DNA of 64,000 nucleotides from JAJTCH01 sp040386195 (GTDB taxonomy: Bacteria; Pseudomonadota; Alphaproteobacteria; Rickettsiales; UBA1997), in NCBI GenBank assembly GCA_040386195.1, contig JAZKFV010000003.1:77927-141926 (forward strand). The letters run 5' to 3'. Positions 51,109 to 60,385 of the stretch are shown one piece after another (position 1 is the stretch's first letter; each line of letters begins with the position of its first letter). Below the pieces are notes generated by a model that saw only the letters and a program-made list of their open reading frames with translations, was not told the DNA's origin and searched no databases. The translations under genes and the position numbers were made by a program.

Positions 51109-52323
51109 ATGGACAAGATCATAATTTTTATCATTGCCGGCGAACCTTCTGGCGATGTTTTGGGTGGCAAATTGATGGCGGCGATCAAGGCTGAAAGTTC
51201 TGGAAGAATAATTGAATTCGTTGGAGTTGGCGGCAGCAAGATGCAAGAACAAGGTTTAAATTCTCTTTTTCCAATTGCTGAATTATCCATAATGGGCTTT
51301 GCCGAAGTTATTCCTCATATTCCGCAATTATTAAAACGAATTAATCAAACTGCCGGAGAAATTATCAAATCTGGCGCGCAAATGGTTATCACTATTGATT
51401 CGCCCGATTTTTGTTTTCGGGTTATAAAAAAGTTAAAACAAAACCCAGCCAGCTCTAAAATAAAAAAAGTTCACCTCATCGCCCCAAGTGTTTGGGCTTA
51501 TCGCCCTAAAAGAGCGGAAAAAATTGCTCAGCTTTACGATTTGCTTTTGGCAATTCTGCCCTTCGAGCCACCTTATTTTGAAAAGCACGGTTTAGAAACT
51601 TTATTTATCGGACACCCAATCACTGAAAATTATGCACCCCCATCATTTGCTAACGCAAACTCGCTCCCCCTAAATAGGGGGAACCTAATCCATAAAGAAA
51701 ATTTCCGCGCGCAAAACCAAATTCAAGACAATGATTTATTGATTTGCGCCATGGCGGGAAGCCGAGTTGGAGAAGTAAAAAGAATTTTGCCGGAAATTAT
51801 TGGCGCCATCAATATTCTCGCTCAAAAACATTCCAATTTAACCGTGGTAATGCCAATTATTGAAAGAACCCGACCATTTATTGAAAAGCAGCTCAGCCAT
51901 TTTAATGTTCGGGTTTTGTTAATTAATGAAGCTCAAAAATATTCCGCTTTTAAAGCTGCCAACCTGGCTATTGCTAAATCGGGAACTAATAATCTGGAAA
52001 TTGCCATTGCCGGCTTGCCAATGATTACCATCTACAAAATCAACGCCCTAACCCATTTTTTTGTCAAAAGAATGGTAAAAATTAAATTTGCTAATTTGAT
52101 TAACCTAATTTTAAACCGCGAGCTAATCCCTGAGCTGCTCCAAGACAATTGTAACGCTCAAAAAATTGCCAGCACTGCGGAAAACTTGATTGCAAACCCA
52201 CAATTAGCCCAAAAACAAATCACCGAAAGCCAAAATGTCTTAAAAATTTTGGGCTTGAATGCCAAGCAAAATCCTTCCAAAAAAGCAGCTTTAAAAATAT
52301 TGTCCTATTTTTTGCCCAGATAA
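51109..52323 (+). CDS. lpxB: Lipid-A-disaccharide synthase with loop insertion
   Basis: A GT-B glycosyltransferase joining UDP-diacylglucosamine and lipid X in lipid A synthesis at the inner membrane. The 404-residue protein starts (ATG 51109) IIIFIIAGEPSGDVLGGKLM. It shows GVGGSKMQEQGL, IDSPDFCFRVIKKLK, APSVWAYRPKRAEKIA, FEPPYFEKHGLETLFIGHP, the nucleotide motif AGSRVGEVKRILP and AKSGTNNLEIA. Between GHPITENY and LLICAMAGSR there is a longer loop than in E. coli LpxB as I recall it. The extra part is encoded by small DNA palindromes (51635-51690). An ATG at 51058 would add 17 residues unlike the family. Confidence 0.93.
   Translation: MDKIIIFIIAGEPSGDVLGGKLMAAIKAESSGRIIEFVGVGGSKMQEQGLNSLFPIAELSIMGFAEVIPHIPQLLKRINQTAGEIIKSGAQMVITIDSPDFCFRVIKKLKQNPASSKIKKVHLIAPSVWAYRPKRAEKIAQLYDLLLAILPFEPPYFEKHGLETLFIGHPITENYAPPSFANANSLPLNRGNLIHKENFRAQNQIQDNDLLICAMAGSRVGEVKRILPEIIGAINILAQKHSNLTVVMPIIERTRPFIEKQLSHFNVRVLLINEAQKYSAFKAANLAIAKSGTNNLEIAIAGLPMITIYKINALTHFFVKRMVKIKFANLINLILNRELIPELLQDNCNAQKIASTAENLIANPQLAQKQITESQNVLKILGLNAKQNPSKKAALKILSYFLPR
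51635..51690. repeat. Palindromic insertion inside lpxB
   Basis: Two small hairpins in tandem: TTTGC-TAAC-GCAAA, then TCCCCCT (51665-51671) with AGGGGGA (5176-style arm at 51676-51682) across a 4-base loop. The C/G runs are unusual in this AT-rich gene. The encoded residues PPSFANANSLPLNRGN are unlike flanking family sequence. Only one copy is in the window. Confidence 0.5.
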
Positions 52324-52341
52324 ATTTTTATTAAAAATAGC

Positions 52342-52370
52342 TTGACGCATTTTTCAGCAGCAAGAATATA
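52342..52370 (+). promoter_or_regulatory. Candidate promoter upstream of rhodanese-dnaA
   Basis: TTGACG at 52342-52347 with a weak -10 (AATATA at 52365-52370) after 17 bases. The 284-base gap up to 52607 is AT-rich. It contains a small hairpin (AGCCTT with AAGGCT near 52396-52414) and a second -35-like TTGTCA near 52461. No convincing DnaA box was seen, so it is not called an origin. Confidence 0.3.
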
Positions 52371-52508
52371 GCCCTAAAAAACTACAATCCTTTCTAGCCT
52401 TATAAATCAAGGCTCAAAACTAATTTTTAATGTTAAACAACGGGCTTTCTATGGCAAAAATTGTCAAGCGCTTTTTTTGTAAAAAAGTGAAATAAATTTC
52501 TTTACAAG

Positions 52509-52604
52509 ATGAAAAAATCACTAGAGAATTTTGAAATATTTCGTCGCCTAAAGCCTCAAAAGAATCTGAATCTACCAAACTTAATTAAACTAATAGGAAC
52601 TTAA
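52509..52604 (+). CDS. Possible 31-codon leader ORF
   Basis: ATG at 52509 opens a frame of 31 codons (MKKSLENFEIFRRLK ... IKLIGT) ending TAA at 52602-52604, three bases before the rhodanese ATG. It is basic and has no recognisable similarity. The tight spacing suggests a leader peptide or coupling, but short ORFs arise by chance and no clear ribosome site precedes it. Confidence 0.2.
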   Translation: MKKSLENFEIFRRLKPQKNLNLPNLIKLIGT

Positions 52605-52607
52605 AAG

Positions 52608-53033
52608 ATGGTCTTACAAATTGAAGTTCTTGATGCTTGGAAAATTTTACAAGAAAACCCTAATTCAATTCTAATTGATGTGCGCACCAAGGAAGAAATT
52701 GAGTTTGTTGGTTTTGTTGATCAATCAAAAATTAACGGCAAGATAATTTTATTACCGTGGAAAAACTATCCGCAAATGTCAGCTGATGAATCTTTCACCG
52801 ACAAATTATCAGCTTTGATTGCAGAAATTTTTCCGTCTAATTCAAAAGAGACGCAACTACTATTTTTATGCCGCAGTGGCAATCGATCGCTCGAAGCAGC
52901 GCTCTTTATGTCCGATTTTGGATACAACTGCTACAATATTATTAACGGTTTTGAAGGCTCTCATAACGATCTTGGTCAAAGAGGAAAGATCAATGGTTGG
53001 AAAGCCCAAAACCTGCCTTGGAGACAAAATTAA
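52608..53033 (+). CDS. Rhodanese-like sulfurtransferase domain protein
   Basis: A single-domain rhodanese of 141 residues: LIDVRTKEEIEFVGF near residue 25, the active-site cysteine Cys88 in FLCRSGNRSLEAA, and the closing NIINGFEGSHNDLGQRGKINGWKAQNLPW. The last block with GWK and PW is typical of small alphaproteobacterial rhodaneses. Substrate is unknown. Its TAA overlaps the dnaA ATG (TAATG). Confidence 0.88.
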   Translation: MVLQIEVLDAWKILQENPNSILIDVRTKEEIEFVGFVDQSKINGKIILLPWKNYPQMSADESFTDKLSALIAEIFPSNSKETQLLFLCRSGNRSLEAALFMSDFGYNCYNIINGFEGSHNDLGQRGKINGWKAQNLPWRQN

Positions 53034-54427
53034 TGCTAACAAATATCAACATTCAAAATGATAGCAAATCGCTCAAACTCGAATGGCAAAGCTTTTTTGC
53101 TGCTCTAAAAGTAGAATTTGATCAAGAAATTTTTGACAAATGGCTTGCTAAATTAGAGCTTTATTCTTGCTCTGATCACGAAGTTATTATGTCGGTTCCA
53201 TCCAAATTTTTGCGCGATTGGATTAAAAGAGAATATTTTTTGGCGATCAAAAAAGTTTGGTTGCAACAAATTCCAACTTTACAAAAATTTTCAATTATTC
53301 ATATTGAAAACGAAGTTCAAGACAAAGAAATAGCGGCTCCAACTTCTAATAATATTGTCAACCTATCTAAATATGACAATGTTTTTGCTTTAGGAACTGA
53401 TCTTAATCCAAAATTCACTTTTGATAATTTTGCTGCCGGAAAATCCAATAATTTAGCCTTTAAAGCCGCCCAAATTATGGCTGGCGAAAAAAATGAGGCG
53501 ATTAGCATTAATGATGTTAATCCATTATTTTTATATGGTGGAGTTGGTTTGGGCAAAACTCATTTAGGACAAGCAATTGCTTGGCACACCAAAGAAAATA
53601 ACAAAAAAACTAAAGCAGTTTATTTATCAGCTGAACGTTTTATGCATCAGTTCGTGCAATCAATTCGCAGCCGTGATGTGGTTGAGTTCAAAGAAAAATT
53701 CCGCTCGATTGATCTATTAATTATCGACGATTTGCAATTTATCATCGGCAAAGACGGCACTCAAGAAGAGCTGCTTTATACAATCTCCAGCTTGGTTGAG
53801 GATAATAAAAAAGTAGTATTAATTTGCGATCGCTCGCCGGGGGATTTGAACAATATTGGCGATAAGCTAAAATCACGAATGTCAGCCGGAATGGTGGCGG
53901 ATTTTAAATGTCCGGATTATCAAACCAGATTGGAAATTTTGAAGCTAAAAACTAAAAATGTTCAGCCAGAAATTGCTGTGGAAGTTCTCGAATTATTAGC
54001 CGATAAAATCAGTTCTAATGTTAGAGATTTAGAAGGTGCGTTGAAAAAATTAATTGTGAACCAAGTTTTCACCGGTCAAAAAGTTGATTTGCAAAATGCT
54101 AATTTGTTATTGCAAGATTTATTCCGTACCAGCCAAAGCGCAGTTACTATTGCTGATATTAAAAAAGAAGTTGGTGGTTTTTTTGGAGTTAGTTTGAAGG
54201 ATTTAGATTCAGCTTGTAGGTCAAGAAAATTCGCTCGTCCGCGCCAAGTGGCAATGTATTTATCAAAAATTTTGACTACCAAAAGCCTTCCCGACATTGG
54301 CAGCTGCTTTGGCGGCAAAAATCACGCTACAGTGATTCACGCTTTCAAAACTGTGGAAAAGCTAATGTTGCAAGATATTGCTTTTGCTAATGATGTTAAA
54401 AATCTTGAAGAAAAATTATCTCGGTAA
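53033..54427 (+). CDS. dnaA: Chromosomal replication initiator DnaA
   Basis: An AAA+ ATPase that melts the origin. The 464-residue protein has domain I (to about 90), a short linker and the AAA+ core with FTFDNFAAGKSNNLAFKAA, Walker A GGVGLGKT (169-176), Walker B LLIIDDLQF and sensor SRMSAGMVADF. The DNA-binding domain IV carries ARPRQVAMYLSKILTTKSLPDIGSCFGGKNHATVIHA. The usual signature GGRDHTTV is altered to GGKNHATV. The ATG at 53033 overlaps the rhodanese stop; a 5' extension to 52997 lies in that gene. The 3' end overlaps lnt by 12 bases. Confidence 0.95.
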   Translation: MLTNINIQNDSKSLKLEWQSFFAALKVEFDQEIFDKWLAKLELYSCSDHEVIMSVPSKFLRDWIKREYFLAIKKVWLQQIPTLQKFSIIHIENEVQDKEIAAPTSNNIVNLSKYDNVFALGTDLNPKFTFDNFAAGKSNNLAFKAAQIMAGEKNEAISINDVNPLFLYGGVGLGKTHLGQAIAWHTKENNKKTKAVYLSAERFMHQFVQSIRSRDVVEFKEKFRSIDLLIIDDLQFIIGKDGTQEELLYTISSLVEDNKKVVLICDRSPGDLNNIGDKLKSRMSAGMVADFKCPDYQTRLEILKLKTKNVQPEIAVEVLELLADKISSNVRDLEGALKKLIVNQVFTGQKVDLQNANLLLQDLFRTSQSAVTIADIKKEVGGFFGVSLKDLDSACRSRKFARPRQVAMYLSKILTTKSLPDIGSCFGGKNHATVIHAFKTVEKLMLQDIAFANDVKNLEEKLSR

Positions 54428-55990
54428 TTTTCTAGTCAGCGCAATTGCTACAAGTGTTAGAGCTAACCAAAAGACAATTTTATCGCCAAATTTTAGATAA
54501 ATTGTCTTAGGCAAATTTTCCATCAACATCACATCAATAATTCCTTTTTGATTCAAAGGAATTGCCGCCACAACTTGTCCCACCGGGTCAATCAAGCCAG
54601 AAATTCCGCTATTTGCCACTCTAATTACCGGCATTCCATATTCAATTGCACGCATTTTTACCATATCAAAATGTTGATAAGGCCCAGAGCTAGAGCCAAA
54701 CCAAGCATCATTGGTGAGATTTAATAAAAATTTAGGTGGATTAGTTTTATCAATAATATTGTCCGGAAAAATCGCCTCATAACAAACTAGCGGGCTAAAG
54801 CTTGGGGTTTTGCTATTTAGTTTAATAGTTTTAAAACCTTCGCCGCTACTAAAATTAACTGCGCCATCAGTGATTTTGGAAATAAAAGAAAATTGATCCG
54901 CAAAAGGAACATATTCGCCAAACGGCACTAAATGGTTTTTATCGTAATTATCAGAAACTTGCGCTTGGTCGCTGACCATAAAAATTGTATTCCAAATTTT
55001 GTTTATATCGCGGTTATTATCTTTAAATTCCGCCCTTAAAGCGCCGGTGATCACAAAACCATCTTTGGGAGCAGCAGAAGCAATATCACCGAGCAATCCA
55101 TAGCTGGTCAGCGGATTGATGACATATGGAACGGCGCTTTCCGACCAAATCACATAATTGACATTCTCAAAACCAGCTTTATGCGACATACGAATATTTT
55201 CCAGAAAAGCATTATAACGATAATCAGGATTCCATTTATCTTCTTGCCTAACCGCTGGCTGCACTAATCTGAATGTGGCATTTGGATAAAGTTTGGCTTG
55301 AAAATTATTTAAACGATAAAAACCAACTAGCCACATCAAGCCAATGATTACAGCTACTGAAGCTAAAAATGGTTGGGAATTTTGATCAACAATAAATTTT
55401 ATTTTCTGATTTCTGATTTGAAAAAATAAAGCGCCGGAGCAATAAAAAATTACTGCAATTAAACTGAGCCCATAAACTCCAACAATTGCAGCTGCTTGCG
55501 ATAAAGATGTGGAAAATAAAAAGCTATAGCCCAGCAAATTCCACGGAAAACCGGTGAATAAAATGGAGCGCAAATATTCGAATAAAACCCAAATAACTGC
55601 TAATAATAAAATTTTTCTCCAGCTGGTAATGGCAAATTTTTTGGCAATAAAATTAACCGCTAAGAAAACCAAACCAATGTAGATTGCCAGCACCGCTGGA
55701 ATTAAAAATAAGGCGAATGGTAATAGCCAAAAGAAGCGGGAAATATCAACAAAAAGCGAAATTGAAATCCAATAAAGCCCAAAGACAAATTGCCCGAAGC
55801 CAAAGCACCAGCCCATCCAGAATGATTGTTTATTATTTTTACAATAATTGCTGAGCATAAATAAACCGCTAAAAGCCACAATCGCCAACGGCGCAAAATA
55901 TAAAGGCGCAAAAGCGGAAGCGGAAATTGCACCCAAAATTAGGGCAATAAAATATTTATTTTTCAGAAGTGATTTTGTTTTGTTTAGCAT
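54416..55990 (-). CDS. lnt: Apolipoprotein N-acyltransferase
   Basis: Adds the third acyl chain to lipoproteins at the inner membrane. The 524-residue protein has about six N-terminal membrane helices, then a nitrilase-type periplasmic domain. The catalytic Glu is in YVIWSESAVPYV, the Lys in YDKNHLVPFGEYVPF, and the Cys in PLVCYEAIFPD, followed by LLNLTNDAWFGSSSGPYQH. A last helix lies near the C-terminus. It is consistent with the lipoproteins BamD, LptE and YajG-like encoded here. Confidence 0.94.
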   Translation of the reverse strand: MLNKTKSLLKNKYFIALILGAISASAFAPLYFAPLAIVAFSGLFMLSNYCKNNKQSFWMGWCFGFGQFVFGLYWISISLFVDISRFFWLLPFALFLIPAVLAIYIGLVFLAVNFIAKKFAITSWRKILLLAVIWVLFEYLRSILFTGFPWNLLGYSFLFSTSLSQAAAIVGVYGLSLIAVIFYCSGALFFQIRNQKIKFIVDQNSQPFLASVAVIIGLMWLVGFYRLNNFQAKLYPNATFRLVQPAVRQEDKWNPDYRYNAFLENIRMSHKAGFENVNYVIWSESAVPYVINPLTSYGLLGDIASAAPKDGFVITGALRAEFKDNNRDINKIWNTIFMVSDQAQVSDNYDKNHLVPFGEYVPFADQFSFISKITDGAVNFSSGEGFKTIKLNSKTPSFSPLVCYEAIFPDNIIDKTNPPKFLLNLTNDAWFGSSSGPYQHFDMVKMRAIEYGMPVIRVANSGISGLIDPVGQVVAAIPLNQKGIIDVMLMENLPKTIYLKFGDKIVFWLALTLVAIALTRKLPR

Positions 55991-56008
55991 TAATTATTTG
56001 AAATGAAA

Positions 56009-56036
56009 TATTGCCAAGAAAGTATTGCCAAGAAAG
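56009..56036. repeat. 14-bp tandem duplication upstream of icd
   Basis: TATTGCCAAGAAAG is perfectly repeated at 56009-56022 and 56023-56036, followed by a TATAAT at 56044-56049 that may be the -10 of icd. It lies in the divergent lnt-icd gap. Confidence 0.6.
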
Positions 56037-56108
56037 CATTGATTATAATAAGCACTTTATTAGCATAAAACTTTATTATTCCAATCAATAATTGCCTATC
56101 TCAATAAT

Positions 56109-57608
56109 ATGTCTCAAAAAATTACTCCCGTCACAATTGCTTTCGGCGACGGTATCGGCCCTGAAATTATGGAAGCTACTTTGCATATTCTTAAAGAAGC
56201 TCAGGCAAGAATTAGTTTTAATATCATTGAGGTTGGCAAAAATATTTACGAAAAAGGTTTTAATTCTGGCTTAATGCCTTCTGCTTGGGAAGAGTTGAAT
56301 AATAGTAAAGTTCTGCTTAAAGCGCCAATCACAACGCCGCAAGGTGGTGGTTATAAAAGTTTGAATGTCACCATCCGCAAAAAATTAGGGCTTTACGCCA
56401 ATGTTCGCCCGGTCTCATCTTTCTATCCATTCGTCGCCACCAAACATCCCAAAATGGATGTGGTGATTGTTCGTGAAAATGAAGAAGATTTATACACCGG
56501 CATTGAACATCGCCAAACTGTGCAATCCTACCAATGCTTGAAAATCATCACTCGCGAGGGCTGTGAAAAAATTGTGCGCTATGCTTTTGAATATGCGGTT
56601 AAAAATAATCGCAAAAAAGTTACCTGCTTTTCCAAAGACAATATTATGAAATTAACCGACGGAATGTTTCGTGAAATTTTCAATCAAGTTGCTCAAGAAT
56701 ATCCAAACATTATCACCGATCATTATATCATTGACATAGGAACTGCAAGGCTTGCCGCCAAGCCTGAAATTTTTGATGTGATTGTTACTCTCAATTTATA
56801 TGGCGATATTATTTCTGACGTTGCCGCTGAAATTTCTGGTTCAGTTGGTTTGGCTGGCTCAGCAAATATTGGCAAAGAATGCGCCATGTTTGAAGCAATT
56901 CACGGCTCCGCCCCCGATATTGCCGGACAAAATATTGCTAACCCAACCGGCTTAATTCAAGCTGCGGTGATGATGCTAGTTCATTTGGGTCAAGCTGATA
57001 TTGCTAATAAAATTCGCAATGCTTTGTTTAAAACTATTGAAGATGGTTTGCACACTGTGGATATTTATAATGAGAAAACTAGTCGGAAAAAATTAGGAAC
57101 TAAAGAGTTTGCCGACGCAGTAATTGCCAATCTTGGCGAGGAACCAAAAGAACTTGCCAAAGCTGATTTTAAAAATATTGAAACTGAAAAAACCGCTATA
57201 AATCACGCGGCAATTGTTGTGACAAATATCAAAAAGTCTTTGATTGGATGTGATTTATTTATCGATTGGCAAAATGAATTTGAGGAACTTCTAGCTTTGA
57301 TTAATAAAATGGAAAGTGAAAAATTTGAAATCAAAATGATCACCGCCAAAGGTTTAGTTTTGTGGCCGCAAATTGATAAACACAATCAGCCAAACTATCC
57401 AAAAGGACAAACTATTCTGCGTTTTATCGGCAAAGGAATTAGCGGCAAAAACAGTAGCGATATTATTGCTAAAGATAAAATCGTCACTCATCAAGATTTG
57501 ATCGAAATTTTAAATATGTTTGCCAATCACCAAGTGGATTTTATTAAATATGAAGGTTTATATTTGTTTGACGGCAAACCAGGTTACAGCTCAGGACAAG
57601 GTGAATAA
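56109..57608 (+). CDS. icd: Isocitrate dehydrogenase (long form, Rickettsia-like)
   Basis: A TCA-cycle enzyme, NADP-type by family. The 499-residue protein has an isocitrate/isopropylmalate dehydrogenase core (FGDGIGPEIM, KSLNVTIRKKLGLYANVRP, VIVRENEEDLYTGIEHRQT, NLYGDIISDVAAEISGSVGLAGSANI, HGSAPDIAGQNIANPTG). A C-terminal extension of about 150 residues starts near 345, the layout of the long form in Rickettsia and some thermophiles. The extension ends FIKYEGLYLFDGKPGYSSGQG. Cofactor preference was not deduced. Confidence 0.92.
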   Translation: MSQKITPVTIAFGDGIGPEIMEATLHILKEAQARISFNIIEVGKNIYEKGFNSGLMPSAWEELNNSKVLLKAPITTPQGGGYKSLNVTIRKKLGLYANVRPVSSFYPFVATKHPKMDVVIVRENEEDLYTGIEHRQTVQSYQCLKIITREGCEKIVRYAFEYAVKNNRKKVTCFSKDNIMKLTDGMFREIFNQVAQEYPNIITDHYIIDIGTARLAAKPEIFDVIVTLNLYGDIISDVAAEISGSVGLAGSANIGKECAMFEAIHGSAPDIAGQNIANPTGLIQAAVMMLVHLGQADIANKIRNALFKTIEDGLHTVDIYNEKTSRKKLGTKEFADAVIANLGEEPKELAKADFKNIETEKTAINHAAIVVTNIKKSLIGCDLFIDWQNEFEELLALINKMESEKFEIKMITAKGLVLWPQIDKHNQPNYPKGQTILRFIGKGISGKNSSDIIAKDKIVTHQDLIEILNMFANHQVDFIKYEGLYLFDGKPGYSSGQGE

Positions 57609-57636
57609 GTTTTTATTAACAACAAAATAAAGCGAT

Positions 57637-58899
57637 ATGAACTATGAAAAATTTTTAGATAATATTTTTATCAATCTCGAAAAAACTTTTACCACCGCAA
57701 CCTTTTACTGGCAATCAATCTCAATCATTTCTTGTTTGATATTGGCAATCTTATCTTACAAGCTGATCAAAAAATCTTGCTTTGCCAATCAACAACAAAA
57801 TCAAAAACCAACTGATTGGCTTTATCGCTACTTTCTACCACTGCTTCTACCAATTTTAATGATTGTTTATTTATCATTCGGCGCAGTTATTTTTACTAAT
57901 TTTTTTAAAGATAGTTTTTTATTCCAAACCACCATTCAACTTCTGGTTCTCTTCATTTTCTTGCGTTTTTTAAGAATATTATTTAACAGCAATTTTATTA
58001 CCAATGTGGTCGGCTTCTTTTTAATTCCCGCTATTGTCCTGAATATTTTTGGCTTGTTTGAATCAACTGTGCTTTTTTTAGATAGCTTCGCAGTTTCAAT
58101 CGGCAAAGTGCGTATTTCAATTTATACTGTCATTCAGGCCTTTGTTGTTCTCTCGGTGGTTTTTTGGGCTTCAGGTTTAATTTCCAAAAAAACCAAAAAA
58201 TATTTCGCCGGTAAAGCAGATCTAAAAGCCAGCACCAAAGGCATCATTACCAAAATGATCGACATCACCATTTATTTTATTGTCTTTGTTATCATCTTAA
58301 GAGTTTTTGGTGTTGATATGACAACCTTTGCGGTGATTGGTGGTGCGATTGGTGTTGGTATCGGTTTTGGTCTACAAAAAATCGCTTCCAACTTTATCAG
58401 CGGCATTATTTTATTAATGGAAAAATCAGTGGAAATTGGCGATATTGTTGAGCTTGATAACGGCAATATTTATGGCACCGTCACTCATTTTGGTGGCAGA
58501 TATACTTTAATTGAAGCCATGGACGGCAAAGAAATTATGGTTCCAAATGAAGATTTTATTATCAGCAAAGTCACTAACTGGACCTTCAACAACCACCGCG
58601 TTCGCGTCGACATTAAAATCCATATTTCCTACGATTCTGATGTACGCAAAGCTCAAGAAATTATTTTGCAAGCCGCCAAAGAACATCCAAGATGCCTAAA
58701 ATATCCTGAAGCTGAATGTTATGTGGATAATTTTTTAGATAACGCCATTAACCTAACCACCTTCTTCTGGGTTGGCGACGTAGCAATGGGAAGAATGGGT
58801 CCTAAAAATGATGTGATGATAAAAATTTTGGAAAGATTCAAAGAAAATAATATTGAAATTCCAATGCCGCAAAGAGAAATGGTGATTAGAAGGCATTAA
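57637..58899 (+). CDS. mscS: MscS-family mechanosensitive channel
   Basis: An inner-membrane tension-gated channel protecting against osmotic downshock. The 420-residue protein has five or so membrane helices before the pore. The MscS core is visible in VIGGAIGVGIGFGLQKIASNFISGIILLMEKSVEIGDIVEL, followed by GTVTHFGGRYTLIEAMDGKEIMVPNEDFI and the cytosolic alpha/beta vestibule with VRVDIKIHISYDSD. The extra N-terminal helices place it in a larger MscS subgroup than E. coli MscS. Confidence 0.9.
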   Translation: MNYEKFLDNIFINLEKTFTTATFYWQSISIISCLILAILSYKLIKKSCFANQQQNQKPTDWLYRYFLPLLLPILMIVYLSFGAVIFTNFFKDSFLFQTTIQLLVLFIFLRFLRILFNSNFITNVVGFFLIPAIVLNIFGLFESTVLFLDSFAVSIGKVRISIYTVIQAFVVLSVVFWASGLISKKTKKYFAGKADLKASTKGIITKMIDITIYFIVFVIILRVFGVDMTTFAVIGGAIGVGIGFGLQKIASNFISGIILLMEKSVEIGDIVELDNGNIYGTVTHFGGRYTLIEAMDGKEIMVPNEDFIISKVTNWTFNNHRVRVDIKIHISYDSDVRKAQEIILQAAKEHPRCLKYPEAECYVDNFLDNAINLTTFFWVGDVAMGRMGPKNDVMIKILERFKENNIEIPMPQREMVIRRH

Positions 58900-58927
58900 C
58901 TACTTATTAATCAATGATATTTGATTT

Positions 58928-60382
58928 ATGAAAAAACTTAAATATCAATTTGTAACTTTTCTTACCGGAAGTAACCCAGAATATCTGCCATATCTGTTTG
59001 GTATTACTAAAATGGGAAGAGGTGATGACGAAAGAGGTTACAAAATAAAAAGATCTTTGGTTGTTGATGATGCTGCACTAAAAATGATTGAAGAAGAAAT
59101 TGTTGAAGTTCCTTATAGTGGAATGATGCGACCCTTAAATTTTGTCTATAATTCCAGACAGATTAGCTTCAGAACCTACCTTGAAGAAAATGGAATAGAA
59201 ATTTTAAATGCTAAAGAGTTATTCAAGATCTATAGAAATAAAGCCCATAATCATTTTAGATCAATTGGAATCAGTGAGTTAGAAGCTCAAACAAGATCAA
59301 ACGGGATGCACGAACGAGTAGAAAAAACTTTTTCTTTATTAGGAGGCGGCACCTTACCAGAATCTACAAAAACTGACTTTCTAAAAGCTATGTCACTTTT
59401 TTGTGGCACAAGCCAAGACGCTGATGATCAAACTGCGGTTTTAGCTTTTGATCTTGACATATATCACACGGGAAAAGTTGATTTTCCTTACTTAGATACA
59501 GTGTATGAACTCACTGACTGCATCTTTGCTGATAAAATATCATTTACGCAAGAGACGGTTGCTGATTTTGCTAGGAGACATCCAAGTGAAGAAATTGATC
59601 TTATAATGGAAAAATACGAACTTGGAAAAGGCTTACAATGTATTAGCGATCCCAAAACTGCTATAGAACTTTATCACACTAACCGCGACGATGCAACGGC
59701 CGGTAGAACAAGTGAATTTTCTGGCAACAGAGTGTCAACATATCCTTTTACTAGAGATATTCTTGAATATCACATCAAAACCATTTCTGAAGCTTATTAC
59801 TCAGCGCGAGATACAGATTTAGACATTAAAGAATATGGTCGTGACGAAGTTGATCTAAAGCGTAGGGTCGATGAATTAGTGAACATTCTTTATGTCGGTG
59901 GTCAAACTAGGCAAAGTATTCATTTACTAAACCAAGCTTTGAAAATTTTTCAACACAACAATCCTCAAATAAAATTAACAAATGAAGATTTGAATAATCG
60001 AAACTATCCTGAAGAAGTTTCTAGAAGTGATCGAACTAGAGTTGAACCTCAACGAATTGGAATTGGCGGAAATTATCGCATAGGAAAATGGGCGGAACAT
60101 GGAAAAACGGAAGACCAAAAAGATAAAAAGCCAACAATAGTTCAGCCTGTTTGCAAAAATCTTAAACCTGATGGTGATTATGATGATTATTTTCACGAAA
60201 CTGTTGCCGCAAATAAACTCGCCAACACTGTTAATCACGATCCAAATCAACCTCTAAAACCATCAAATCTTTTAACTCTAAACGATCCAACTAATGGTCA
60301 ATGTTCCGCACTACCTCCAAGCACACTTTTAGCCGGTTTATTAGCCACAAGATTATTGGGAAGAGCTGTTAGAGGAAAATAA
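58928..60382 (+). CDS. Unknown protein (484 aa)
   Basis: I do not recognise this protein. It has no signal peptide. The sequence is mixed and looks globular, with acidic TAVLAFDLDIYHTG near residue 178, a helix ELVNILYVGGQTRQSIHLLNQALKIF near 330 and a polar, Asp/Asn/Pro-rich stretch from about 390. The end is hydrophobic then basic (STLLAGLLATRLLGRAVRGK), which could be a membrane-binding or secretion tail. Codon and base use do not differ obviously from the neighbours. It lies alone between mscS and the convergent ubiH (3-base gap). Confidence 0.6.
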   Translation: MKKLKYQFVTFLTGSNPEYLPYLFGITKMGRGDDERGYKIKRSLVVDDAALKMIEEEIVEVPYSGMMRPLNFVYNSRQISFRTYLEENGIEILNAKELFKIYRNKAHNHFRSIGISELEAQTRSNGMHERVEKTFSLLGGGTLPESTKTDFLKAMSLFCGTSQDADDQTAVLAFDLDIYHTGKVDFPYLDTVYELTDCIFADKISFTQETVADFARRHPSEEIDLIMEKYELGKGLQCISDPKTAIELYHTNRDDATAGRTSEFSGNRVSTYPFTRDILEYHIKTISEAYYSARDTDLDIKEYGRDEVDLKRRVDELVNILYVGGQTRQSIHLLNQALKIFQHNNPQIKLTNEDLNNRNYPEEVSRSDRTRVEPQRIGIGGNYRIGKWAEHGKTEDQKDKKPTIVQPVCKNLKPDGDYDDYFHETVAANKLANTVNHDPNQPLKPSNLLTLNDPTNGQCSALPPSTLLAGLLATRLLGRAVRGK

Positions 60383-60385
60383 CCA

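Noticed and set aside
52324..52607. Possible replication origin upstream of dnaA
   Set aside because: The stretch is AT-rich but I found no cluster of DnaA boxes (TTATNCACA type); alphaproteobacterial origins are often not next to dnaA.
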